Assembly: GCF_040712315.1 (NCBI RefSeq)
Contig: NC_134021.1
Location: 46,151,312 to 46,215,311 of the forward strand
Direction: 5' to 3'
Source of the DNA: Castanea sativa
Lineage: Eukaryota > Streptophyta > Magnoliopsida > Fagales > Fagaceae
Length of the DNA: 64,000 bases
Below the pieces are notes generated by a model that worked only from the letters and a program-made list of their open reading frames with translations, had not been told where the DNA came from and ran no database searches. Position 1 is the stretch's first letter, and each line of letters starts with the position of its first letter. This document shows positions 32,701-44,700 of the stretch, piece after piece. Both the position numbers and the translations under genes were made by a program.

Positions 32701-35700
32701 GCTCAGGGCTCAGGCCTGTGGGCTCAGGGCCTGGTGGCCCAGGGCCCAGGCCCAGGCCCAGGGCCTGTGGCTCAGGCCTCAGTGGCCCAGGGCCCAGGGC
32801 TCAGGCCCAGGGCTCAGGGCTCAGTGGCCTAGGCTCAGGGCCCAGGGCTCAGGGCCTGTGGCCCAGGGCTCAGGGCTCAGTGGCTCAGGGCCTAGGGCTC
32901 AGGCCCAGGCCTGTGGCTCAGGGCCCAGGCCCAGGCCTGTGGCTCAGGCCCAGGCCCAGGGCTCAGGGCTCAGGGCTCAGGCTCAGTGGCCTAGGCTCAG
33001 TGGCTCAGGGCTCAGTGGCTCAGGGCCAGGCCTAGGCTCAGGGCTCAGGGCCTGGCTCAGGCCCAGGGCTCAGGCTCAGGCCTGTGGCCCAGGGCTCAGG
33101 CCCAGGGCTCAGGGCCTGTGGCCCAGGGCTCAGGCTCAGGGCCCAGGGCCTGTCAGGCCCAGGCTCAGGGCCTAGGCCCAGGCCTGTGGCTCAGGCTCAG
33201 TGGCTCAGTGGCCTAGGCCTAGGCCCAGGCCCAGGGCCAGGTGGCCTAGGCTCAGGCCCAGGGCTCAGGCCCAGGGCCTCAGGGCCCAGGCCTGTGGCCC
33301 AGGGCTCAGGCCCAGGGCTCAGGGCTCAGGGCTCAGGGCCCAGGCCCAGGGCTCAGGGCCTGGTGGCTCAGGGCCCAGGCCTCAGGCCCAGGGCTCAGGC
33401 CCAGGCCCAGGGCTCAGGGCCTGTGGCCCAGGGCCTGTGGCCCAGGGCTCAGGCCCAGGGCTCAGGCCTGTGGCCCAGGGCCCAGGCCCAGGCCTGTGGC
33501 CCAGGGCTCAGGGCTCAGTGGCCCAGGGCTCAGGGCCCAGGCCTGTGGCTCAGGCCCAGGGCCCAGGGCTCAGGCCCAGGCCCAGGCCTGGTGGCCCAGG
33601 GCTCAGGGCCCAGGCTCAGGGCCCAGGGCCTGTGGCTCAGGCCCAGGGCTCAGGGCTCAGGGCTCAGGGCTCAGGGCTCAGGGCCCAGGGCTCAGGCCTG
33701 TGGCTCAGGGCTCAGGGCTCAGGCCCAGTGGCTCAGTGGCTCAGGGCTCAGGCCTGTGGCCTGTGGCTCAGGCCCAGGGCCTGTGGCCCAGGGCTCAGGC
33801 CCAGGGCCTGTGGCTCAGGCCCAGGGCTCAGGCCCAGGGCTCAGTGGCTCAGGGCTCAGGGCCCAGGCCTGTGGCTCAGGGCCCAGGCCCAGTGGCCCAG
33901 GCCTCAGGGCTCAGGGCCTCAGGGCCCAGGGCTCAGGGCTCAGTGGCCCAGGGCCCAGGGCTCAGGGCCTGTGGCCCAGGGCCCAGGGCTCAGGGCTCAG
34001 GGCTCAGGGCTCAGGGCCCAGGGCTCAGGGCCCAGGCCTGTGGCTCAGGCCCAGGGCCCAGGCCTGGTGGCCTAGGCTCAGGCCCAGGGCTCAGGCCTGT
34101 GGCCCAGGGCCCAGGCCCAGGGCCTGTGGCCCAGGCTCAGGGCTCAGGGCCTAGGCCCAGGGCCCAGTGGCCCAGGGCTCAGGGCCCAGGGCCCAGGCCT
34201 CAGTGGCTCAGGCCCAGGGCTCAGTGGCCCAGGCCTCAGGCCTAGGCCCAGGGCCCAGGGCTCAGGCCTGGCTCAGGGCCTGTGGCCCAGGCCTGTGGCC
34301 TGTGGCCTAGGCTCAGGGCTCAGGGCTCAGGGCTCAGGCCTGTGGCCCAGGGCCCAGGGCTCAGGCCTGTGGCCTAGGCCCAGGGCTCAGGCTCAGGGCC
34401 CAGGGCTCTGTGGCCTCAGGCCCAGGGCTCAGGGCCCAGGGCTCAGTGGCCCAGGGCTCAGGCCCAGGCTCAGGGCTCAGGGCCCAGGCTCAGGCCTAGG
34501 GCTCAGGCCTGTGGCCCAGGGCTCAGGGCTCAGGGCTCAGGGCTCAGGGCTCAGGGCCTGTGGCCCAGGGCCTAGGCCCAGGGCTCAGGGCCTCAGGGCT
34601 CAGGGCTCAGTGGCTCAGGGCCTAGGGCTCAGGCCCAGGCCTGGTGGCCCAGGCCTAGGCCCAGGGCTCAGGCTCAGGGCTCAGGGCTCAGGCCCAGGCC
34701 CAGGGCCCAGGCCTGTGGCCCAGGCCCAGGGCTCAGGGCTCAGGCCCAGGGCCTCAGGCTCAGGGCTCAGGGCTCAGCCTGCTCAGGGCTCAGGCCTAGG
34801 CTCAGGCCCAGGGCTCAGTGGCCCAGGGCTCAGGGCCTGTGGCTCAGGCCCAGGGCCCAGGGCTCAGGGCTCAGGGCTCAGGCCTGGTGGCCAGGGCTCA
34901 GGCCCAGGCCCAGGCCTGTGTGGCTCAGGGCCCAGGGCTCAGTGGCCTAGGCCTGTGGCTCAGGGCCTAGGCTCAGGGCCCAGGCTCAGTGGCTCAGGGC
35001 TCAGGGCTCAGGGCTCAGGGCCTCAGGGCTCAGGCCTAGGGCTCAGGCCCAGGCCCAGGGCTCAGGCCCAGGCCCAGGGCTCAGTGGCTCAGGGCTCAGG
35101 GCCCAGGGCCCAGGCCTGGTGGCCCAGGCCTGTGGCCCAGGGCCCAGGCTCAGGCCCAGGCTCAGGGCTCAGTGGCCCAGGCTCAGGGCTCAGTGGCCCA
35201 GGGCTCAGGGCCCAGGGCTCAGGGCCCAGGCCTCAGGGCCCAGGCCCAGGGCCCAGGCCTCAGGGCTCAGGGCTCAGTGGCCTAGGCCCAGGCCCAGGGC
35301 TCAGGGCCTAGGCCCAGGGCTCAGGGCCCAGGCCTCAGGGCCTCAGGCTCAGGGCCCAGGCCTGTGGCCTAGGCCTGTGGCCCAGGGCCTAGGCTCAGTG
35401 GCCTGTGGCCTAGGCCTCAGGGCTCAGGGCCTGTGGCCTGCTCAGGGCCTGGTGGCTCAGGCCTCAGGGCCTCAGTGGCTCAGGGCTCAGGCTCAGGGCC
35501 CAGGGCCTCAGGGCCCAGGCCTGTGGCCCAGGGCTCAGGCCCAGGGCTCAGGGCCCAGGCCCAGGGCTCAGGGCCTGTGGCTCAGGGCCTAGGCCTGTGG
35601 CCCAGGGCCCAGGCCCAGGGCCCAGGGCTCAGGCCCAGGCCCAGGCTCAGGGCTCAGGGCTCAGGGCTCAGGGCCCAGGGCCTGTGGCCCAGGCTCAGGG

Positions 35701-38700
35701 CCCAGGGCTCAGTGGCCTAGGCTCAGGGCTCAGGGCTCAGGGCTCAGGGCTCAGGCCCAGGGCTCAGTGGCCCAGGCTCAGGGCTCAGGGCTCAGGCCCA
35801 GGGCCCAGGGCCCAGGGCTCAGGCTCAGGCCTAGGCCCAGGGCTCAGGCCCAGGCTCAGGGCCCAGGGCCCAGGGCTCAGGGCTCAGGGCTCAGGCCTGT
35901 GGCCCAGGGCTCAGGCCCCAGGGCTCAGGGCCCAGGGCTCAGGCCCAGGCCCAGGCCTGTGGCCCAGGGCTCAGGGCCTGGTGGCCCAGGGCTCAGGGCC
36001 TGGTGGCTCAGGCCTGTGGCTCAGGGCTCAGGGCTCAGGCCTGGTGGCTCAGGCCCAGGGCTCAGGGCCCAGGCCTGTGGCCCAGGCTCAGGGCTCAGGG
36101 CTCAGGCTCAGGCCTGTGGCTCAGGGCCCAGGGCTCAGTGGCCCAGGGCCCAGGCCCAGGGCTCAGTGGCTCAGGGCCCAGGGCCCAGGCCCAGGCCCAG
36201 GGCTCAGGGCCCAGGGCTCAGGGCCCAGGGCTCAGTGGCCTGTGGCCCAGGGCTCAGGGCTCAGTGGCCCAGGGCCCAGGGCCTAGGCCTGTGGGCTCAG
36301 TGGCCCAGGCTCAGGGCCCAGGGCTCAGGCCCAGGGCCCAGGGCTCAGGCCCAGGCCTAGGGCTCAGGGCTCAGGGCCTGTGTGGCTCAGGGCTCAGGCC
36401 TGGCCCAGGCCCAGGGCTCAGTGGCCCAGGGCTCAGGGCTCAGGGCTCAGGCCCAGGCTCAGGGCCCAGGGCTCAGGGCCCAGGGCTCAGTGGCCCAGGG
36501 CCCAGGGCTCAGGGCCTGGTGGCCTGTGGCCCAGGGCCTAGGCCTCAGGCCCAGGGCCTGTGGCCCAGGCCCAGGGCCTCAGGGCTCAGGGCTCAGGGCC
36601 CAGGCCTGTGGCCCAGGGCCCAGGGCTCAGGCCCAGGGCTCAGTGGCCCAGGGCTCAGGGCCTAGGCCCAGGCCTGTGGCCCAGGGCTCAGGCCTGTGGC
36701 TCAGGGCTCAGGGCTCAGGGCCCAGGGCTCAGGGCTCAGGCCTAGGCTCAGTGGCCCAGGGCCCAGGCCCAGGCTCAGGGCTCAGGGCCTGTGGCTCAGG
36801 GCCCAGGCTCAGGGCCTAGGCTCAGGGCTCAGGGCTCAGGGCCCAGGGCTCAGGCCCAGTGGCCCAGGGCCCAGGCCTGGTGGCCCAGGGCTCAGGCCCA
36901 GGGCCTGTGGCCCAGGGCTCAGGCTCAGGCCTCAGTGGCTCAGGGCTCAGGGCCCAGGCCCAGGCCTGTGGCCCAGGGCCCAGGGCCCAGGCCTGTGGCC
37001 CAGGGCTCAGGGCCCAGGGCTCAGGGCCCAGGCCCAGGCCCAGGCCCAGGGCTCAGGCTCAGGGCCCAGGGCTCAGGCCTGGCTCAGGGCCTCAGGGCCT
37101 CAGTGGCCTGTGGCTCAGGGCCTAGGCTCAGGGCTCAGGGCTCAGGGCTCTAGGCCTAGGGCCTAGGCTCAGGGCCTAGGCCCAGGGCCCAGGCCTAGGC
37201 CTGTGGCTCAGGCTCAGGCTCAGGGCTCAGGGCCCAGGGCCTTGGCCTGGCCTGTGGCCTAGGCTCAGGCCTAGGCCCAGGGCTCAGTGGCCCAGGGCTC
37301 AGGGCTCAGGCCTGGCCCAGGCCTCAGGCTCAGGGCCCAGGGCCTGGTGGCCTAGGCTCAGGGCCCAGGGCTCAGGCCTGTGGCCCAGGGCTCAGGCCCA
37401 GGCCCAGGGCTCAGGGCCCAGGGCTCAGTGGCCCAGGCCCAGGCCTGTGGCCCAGGCCCAGTGGCCCAGGGCTCAGGCTCAGTGGCCTAGGCCCAGGGCT
37501 CAGGGCCCAGGCCTCAGGGCTCAGGGCCCAGGCCCAGGGCTCAGGCCTGTGGCCTGGTGGCCCAGGGCTCAGGGCTCAGGGCTCAGGCCCAGGGCCCAGG
37601 CCCAGGCCCAGGGCCCAGGCCCAGGGCTCAGGCCCAGGGCTCAGGCCTGTGGCCTAGGCCCAGGGCTCAGGGCCCAGGGCTCAGGGCCTCAGGGCCCAGG
37701 CCTCAGGGCCTAGGCTCAGGGCCCAGGGCCTAGGCCTGGTGGCCTCAGGGCTCAGGCCTCAGGGCTCAGGGCCTAGGCTCAGTGGCCCAGGGCTCAGGGC
37801 TCTAGGGCTCTAGGCTCAGGGCTCAGGCCTCAGGGCTCAGGCCTGTGGCTCAGGCCTGTCAGGTCAGGCCTGGTGGCCTAGGCCCAGGGCTCAGGGCTCA
37901 GGGCTCAGTGGCCCAGGCCCAGGGCCCAGGCCCAGGCCTAGGCTCAGGGCTCAGTGGCCTAGGGCTCAGGCCCAGGGCCTAGGCTCAGGGCCCAGGCCTA
38001 GGGCTCAGGGCTCAGGGCTCAGGCCCAGGCTCAGGGCTCAGGCTCAGGCCTAGGCTCAGGGCTCAGGCTCAGGGCCTAGGCTCAGGGCTCAGGCCTAGGC
38101 CCAGGCCCAGGCCTGTGGCCTGTGGCCTAGGCCCAGGGCTCAGGCTCAGGGCCTAGGCCCAGGGCTCAGGGCTCAGTGGCCTAGGCTCAGGGCTCAGGGC
38201 TCAGGCTCAGGGCTCAGGGCTCAGGGCTCAGTGGCCCAGGCTCAGGGCTCAGGCTCAGGCCTGGTGGCCCAGGCTCAGGCCCAGGGCTCAGGCCTAGGCC
38301 CAGGCCTAGGCTCAGGCTCAGGGCTCAGGGCTCAGGCTCAGGGCTCAGGGCCTAGGCTCAGGGCTCAGTGGCCTAGGCCTAGGGCTCAGGGCTCAGGGCC
38401 TGTGGCCTAGGCCTAGGCTCAGGGCCTCAGGGCCTCAGGCTCAGGGCCCAGGGCTCAGGGCTCAGGCCTAGGGCTCAGGGCCTGGTGGCTCAGGGCTCAG
38501 GGCCCAGGGCTCAGGCCCAGGGCTCAGGGCCCAGGGCCTCAGGCCCAGGGCCTGTGGCTCAGGGCTCAGGGCCCAGGCCTGGCCCAGGGCTCAGGGCTCA
38601 GTGGCCTAGGCCCAGGCCCAGGCCTGTGGCCTAGGCCTGTGGCTCAGGCCCAGGCTCAGGCCCAGGGCTCAGGGCCCAGGGCTCAGGCTCAGGGCTCAGG

Positions 38701-41700
38701 GCTCAGGGCTCAGGGCTCAGGGCCCAGGCCTAGGCTCAGGGCTCAGTGGCCTAGGCCCAGGGCTCAGGCCTGTGGCTCAGGGCTCAGGGCCCAGGCCCAG
38801 GGCTCAGGGCTCAGGCCCAGGCCTGTGGCTCAGGGCCTAGGCCCAGGCCCAGGGCTCAGTGGCCCAGGGCTCAGGGCCTAGGCTCAGGCTCAGGCCTCAG
38901 GCTCAGTGGCCTGTGGCCCAGGGCTCAGGGCTCAGGGCTCAGTGGCCCAGGCCCAGGGCTCAGGGCCCAGGCCTGTGGCCCAGGGCTCAGGGCTCAGTGG
39001 CCCAGGGCCCAGGGCTCAGTGGCCCAGGCCTGTGGCCCAGGGCCTAGGCCTGTGGCCCAGGGCTCAGGGCCCAGGGCCTGTGGCCCAGGGCTCAGGCCTG
39101 TGGCTCAGTGGCCTAGGCTCAGGGCTCAGGGCTCAGGCCTGTGGCCCAGGCCTGGTGGCTCAGGGCTCAGGGCCCAGGCTCAGGCTCAGGGCCCAGGCTC
39201 AGGGCCTCAGGCCTGTGGCTCAGGGCTCAGGGCTCAGGCTCAGGGCTCAGGGCCTGTGGCTCAGGCCCAGGGCCTCAGGCCTCAGTGGCTCAGGGCCCAG
39301 GCTCAGGCCCAGGGCTCAGGGCCCAGGGCCTCAGGCTCAGGCCTGGTGGCTCAGGGCTCAGGGCTCAGGGCTCAGGGCCTAGGCTCAGGGCTCAGTGGCC
39401 CCAGGGCTCAGGGCCTAGGCTCAGGGCCTGGTGGCTCAGGCTCAGGGCTCAGGCCCAGGCTCAGTGGCCTGGCTCAGTGGCCCAGGGCCTCAGGCTCAGG
39501 GCCTGGGCTCAGGCCTGTGGCTCAGGCTCAGGCTCAGTGGCCTGTGGCTCAGGGCTCAGGGCCTGTGGTGGCTCAGTGGCCTCAGGCTCAGGTGGCTCAG
39601 GCCTGGGCTCAGGGCCTCAGGGCTCAGGCCTGGTGGCCTCAGGCCTCAGGCCCAGGGCTCAGGGCCCAGGGCTCAGTGGCCCAGGCTCAGGGCTCAGGGC
39701 CCAGGCTCAGGCCCAGGGCCCAGGGCCCAGGCTCAGTGGCCTGTGGCTCAGGCCTGTGGCCCAGGCCCCAGGGCCCAGGCCCAGGCCCAGGCTCAGGGCC
39801 TGTGGCTCAGGCTCAGTGGCCTAGGGCCTGGCCCAGGGCTCAGCAGGGGCTCAGGGCTCAGTGGCCAGGGCTCAGGCCTAGGCGGCCCAGGCCTAGGCTC
39901 AGGGCTCAGGCCCAGGGCTCAGGCCCAGGGCTCAGGGCCCAGGGCCCAGGGCTCAGGCCTAGGCCTGGTGGCCCAGGCCTCAGGGCTCAGGCCCAGGGCC
40001 TGTGGCCCAGGGCCTCAGGGCTCAGGGCTCAGGCCTGTGGCCTAGGGCCCAGGGCTCAGGCCCAGGCTCAGGGCTCAGGGCTCAGTGGCCTGTGGCCCAG
40101 GGCCCAGGGCCCAGGCCCAGGCCCAGGCCCAGGGCCCAGGCTCAGGCCCAGGGCCTAGGCTCAGGCCCAGGGCCTAGGGCTCAGGCCTAGGCTCAGGGCT
40201 CAGGGCCTCAGGGCTCAGGCTCAGGGCTCAGTGGCTCAGGGCCTAGGCCTGTGGCCTGGCTCAGGGCTCAGGCCCAGGGCTCAGGGCCTGTGGCCTAGGC
40301 TCAGGGCTCAGGCCCAGGCTCAGGCTCAGGGCCCAGGGCTCAGGCCTAGGCCCAGGGCTCAGGGCCCAGGCCTAGGCCTGTGGCTCAGTGGCCCAGGGCT
40401 CAGGCCCAGGCCTGTGGGCTCAGGCTCAGGGCTCAGGCCTAGGGCTCAGGCCTGTGGCCTGTGGCCCAGGCTCAGGGCTCAGGGCTCAGGCCCAGGCTCA
40501 GGGCTCAGGGCTCAGGCCCAGGGCTCAGGCCCAGGGCTCAGTGGCCCAGGGCCTAGGCCCAGGCTCAGGGCCCAGGGCTCAGGCCTAGGCCCAGGCCTAG
40601 GCCTGTGGCTCAGGGCTCAGGCCCAGGCTCAGGGCCCAGGCCCAGGGCTCAGGCCTGTGGCTCAGGGCTCAGGCCTGGTGGCCCAGGCTCAGGCTCAGGG
40701 CCTCAGGCCCAGGCCCAGGGCTCAGTGGCCCAGGCCCAGGCCTAGGCCCAGGGCTCAGTGGCTCAGGCCTCAGTGGCTCAGGGCCCAGGGCTCAGTGGCC
40801 TAGGCTCAGGCTCAGGCTCAGTGGCCTGTGGCCCAGGCCTCAGGCCCAGGGCTCAGGCTCAGGGCCTGGTGGCCCAGGGCTCAGTGGCCCAGGGCCCAGG
40901 GCTCAGGCTCAGGCCCAGGCCCAGGGCCTCAGGCCCAGGCTCAGGCCCAGGGCTCAGGCCAGGGCCTGTGGCCTAGGCCCAGGCCTCAGGCTCAGGGCTC
41001 AGGGCCCAGGGCTCAGGCCTAGGCCCAGGGCCTCAGTGGCCTAGGCCTAGGGCTCAGGGCTCAGGCCCAGGGCTCAGGCCTGGTGGCCCAGGCTCAGGGC
41101 TCAGGCCCAGGGCTCAGGCCTGTGGCCCTAGGCTCAGGCCTCAGGCCTGTGGCCCAGGGCTCAGGCCCAGGGCTCAGGCCTGGCCCAGGCCTGTGGCTCA
41201 GGGCTCAGGCTCAGGGCTCAGGCCTGTGGCCCAGGGCTCAGGGCCTCAGTGGCTCAGGCCCAGGGCTCAGGGCTCAGGGCTCAGGCCCAGGGCCCAGGGC
41301 CTAGGCTCAGGCCCAGGGCTCAGGGCCCAGGGCTCAGGGCTCAGGCCCAGGGCCTGTGGCCCAGGGCCTGTGGCTCAGGGCTCAGGGCCCAGGCCCAGGG
41401 CCCTAGGCCTCAGGGCCTCAGGGCTCAGTGGCCCAGGCCCAGGCCTGGTGGCCCAGGCCTAGGCTCAGGGCTCAGGGCTCAGTGGCTCAGGCCCAGGGCT
41501 CAGGCCTGTGGCCCAGGGCTCAGGGCTCAGGCCCAGGGCTCAGGGCCCAGGGCTCAGGGCCTGTGGCCTAGGGCTCAGGCTCAGGCTCAGGCCCAGGGCT
41601 CAGGGCTCAGGCTCAGGGCTCAGGGCCTAGGCCTAGGCCCAGGGCTCAGGGCTCAGGCTCAGGGCTCAGGGCCCAGGCCCAGGCCCAGGGCTCAGGCCCA

Positions 41701-44700
41701 GGGCTCAGGGCTCAGGCTCAGGGCTCAGGCCCAGGGCTCAGGCCTAGGCTCAGGGCTCAGGGCTCAGTGGCCCAGGGCTAGGCTCAGGGCCCAGGCCCAG
41801 GCCCAGGGCTCAGTGGCCCAGGGCCTAGGCCTGTGGCCTAGGCTCAGGCTCAGGGCTCAGGCCAGGCTCAGGGCTCAGGGCTCAGTGGCTCAGGCCTCAG
41901 GCCCAGGCCTCAGTGGCTCAGGGCCCAGGGCTCAGGCCTCAGGGCCCAGGGCCTCAGGCCTGGCTCAGGCCCAGGGCTCAGGCCTGGTGGCCCAGGGCTC
42001 AGGCCCAGGCCTGTGGCTCAGGGCCTGTGGCCCAGGGCCTCCTGGTGGCCTAGGCCCAGGCTCAGTGGCTCAGGGCTCAGTGGCCTGGTGGCCCAGGGCT
42101 CAGGCCTGTGGCTCAGGCCTCAGGCTCAGGGCCTGTGGCTCAGGGCCTCAGGGCTCAGGCTCAGTGGCCTAGGCCTGTGGCTCAGGGCCCAGGCTCAGGG
42201 CCTGTGGCCCAGGGCCCAGGGCCCAGGGCCTGGCCAGGCCCAGTGGCTCAGGCCCAGGGCTCAGGGCTCAGGCCCAGGCCCAGGCCCAGGCTCAGGGCTC
42301 AGGCTCAGGCCTCAGGCCTGGTGGCCTCAGGCCTGTGGCCCAGGGCCTGTGGCCTCAGGGCCCAGGGCTCAGTGGCTCAGGCTCAGTGGCCTAGGCTCAG
42401 TGGCTCAGGCCTAGGCCCAGGGCTCAGGCCTGGTGGCTCAGGCTCAGTGGCCTCAGGGCTCAGGCCTAGGCTCAGGGCTCAGGCCTGGTGGCCTGGCTCA
42501 GGCCTCAGGCCTGGTGGCCTGGCTCAGGGCTCAGGCTCAGGGCTCAGTGGCCTAGGGCTCAGGGCTCAGGCCCAGGGCTCAGGCCTAGGGCTCAGTGGCC
42601 TCAGGCCCAGGGCTCAGGGCCCAGTGGCCCAGGCCTGTGGCCTAGGCCTAGGCCCAGGGCCCAGGCCCAGGGCTCAGGGCTCAGGCTCAGGCCCAGGCTC
42701 AGGGCCCAGGGCCTAGGCCTAGGGCTCAGGGCTCAGGGCTCAGTGGCCTAGGGCTCAGGGCTCAGGCTCAGGCCCAGGCTCAGTGGCCTGGTGGCCCAGG
42801 GCCCAGGGCCTAGGCCCAGGGCTCAGGCCCAGGCTCAGTGGCTCAGTGGCCCAGGGCTCAGGCCTGGTGGCCCAGGGCCCAGGCCTGGTGGCTCAGGGCT
42901 CAGGGCCCAGGCTCAGGCCTAGGGCTCAGGCCCAGGGCTCAGGGCTCAGGGCTCAGTGGCTCAGGGCTCAGGCTCAGGTGGCCTGTGGCCCAGGGCTCAG
43001 GGCTCAGGGCTCAGGCCTAGGCCTCAGGCCTCAGGGCTCAGTGGCTCAGGGCTCAGGGCTCAGTGGCCCAGGGCTCAGGGCTCAGGGCCTAGGCTCAGGC
43101 CTGTGGCCCAGGGCCCAGGGCTCAGTGGCTCAGGGCTCAGGGCTCAGGGCCTGTGGCTCAGGGCTCAGGGCTCAGGCCCAGGGCCCAGGGCTCAGGGCCT
43201 AGGCCTGTGGCCCAGGGCCTGTGGCCCAGGGCCTCAGGCCCAGGCCCAGGGCCTAGGCTCAGGCTCAGGGCCTCAGGCCTCAGGGCCTCAGGGCCTAGGC
43301 CTGGTGGCCCAGGGCTCAGGCCTGGCCTGGCTCAGTGGCTCAGTGGCCTAGGCTCAGGCCCAGGGCTCAGGCTCAGGCCCAGGCCTGTGGCCCAGGCCTC
43401 AGGGCCCAGGGCTCAGGCCCAGGCCTAGGCTCAGGGCCCAGGGCCCAGGGCCCAGGCCTGGTGGCCCAGGGCTCAGTGGCCCAGGGCCCAGGCTCAGGGC
43501 TCAGGCCTGTGGCCCAGGCCCAGTGGCCCAGGGCTCAGGCCTAGGCTCAGGGCCCAGGGCTCAGGGCCCAGGGCTCAGGGCCTCAGGGCTCAGGCCTGGT
43601 GGCTCAGGGCCCAGGCCCAGGGCCCAGGGCTCAGTGGCCCAGGGCTCAGGGCCCAGGCCTCAGGGCTCAGGGCTCAGGGCCTGTGGCCCAGGCCCAGTGG
43701 CCCAGGCCCAGGGCTCAGTGGCCCAGGCCTGTGGCCCAGGGCTCAGGGCTCAGGGCTCAGTGGCCCAGGGCTCAGTGGCCCAGGCCCAGGGCTCAGGGCT
43801 CAGGCCTGTGGCCCAGGCCCAGGGCTCAGGGCCTCAGGCCCAGGCCTCAGTGGCCTAGGCCTCAGGGCTCAGTGGCCCAGGCTCAGGCCCAGGGCTCAGG
43901 GCTCAGGCCTGTGGCCTGGTGGCCCAGGGCCCAGGGCTCAGTGGCCTAGGCTCAGGCCTGTGGCCCAGGGCTCAGGCTCAGGCCCAGGGCTCAGGGCCCA
44001 GGGCTCAGGCCTGTGGCTCAGGCCTCAGGGCCCAGGGCCTGGTGGCCTGTGGCCCAGGGCTCAGTGGCTCAGGGCTCAGTGGCCCAGGGCCCAGGGCCCA
44101 GGGCCTAGGCCTGTGGCCCAGGGCTCAGGGCCCAGGGCTCAGGGCTCAGGCCTAGGCCCAGGCCTGTGGCCCAGGCCCAGGCCCAGGGCTCAGGGCTCAG
44201 GCCTCAGGCCTCAGGCTCAGTGGCCTCAGGGCCTAGGGCTCAGGGCTCAGGCTCAGGGCTCAGGCCTAGGCCCAGGGCCCAGGCTCAGGGCCCAGGCCTG
44301 GTGGCTCAGGGCTCAGGGCCCAGGCTCAGGCCTAGGCTCAGGGCCCAGGGCTCAGGCCCAGGCTCAGTGGCTCAGGCTCAGGCCCAGGGCTCAGTGGCTC
44401 AGGCCTGGTGGCCCAGGCTCAGTGGCCTGTGGCTCAGGGCTCAGGGCTCAGTGGCTCAGGGCTCAGGGCTCAGGCCCAGGCCTGGTGGCCTAGGCCTAGG
44501 GCTCAGGGCTCAGTGGCCCAGGGCTCAGGCTCAGGCCTGTGGCTCAGGGCTCAGGCTCAGGCCCAGGGCCCAGGGCTCAGGGCCCAGGCCTGTGGCTCAG
44601 GGCTCAGGCCCAGGCCTCAGGCCTCAGGGCTCAGGGCCCAGGCCTGGGCTCAGGGCTCAGGGCCTCAGGGCCTCAGGGCCCAGCCTGGCTCAGGCCCAGG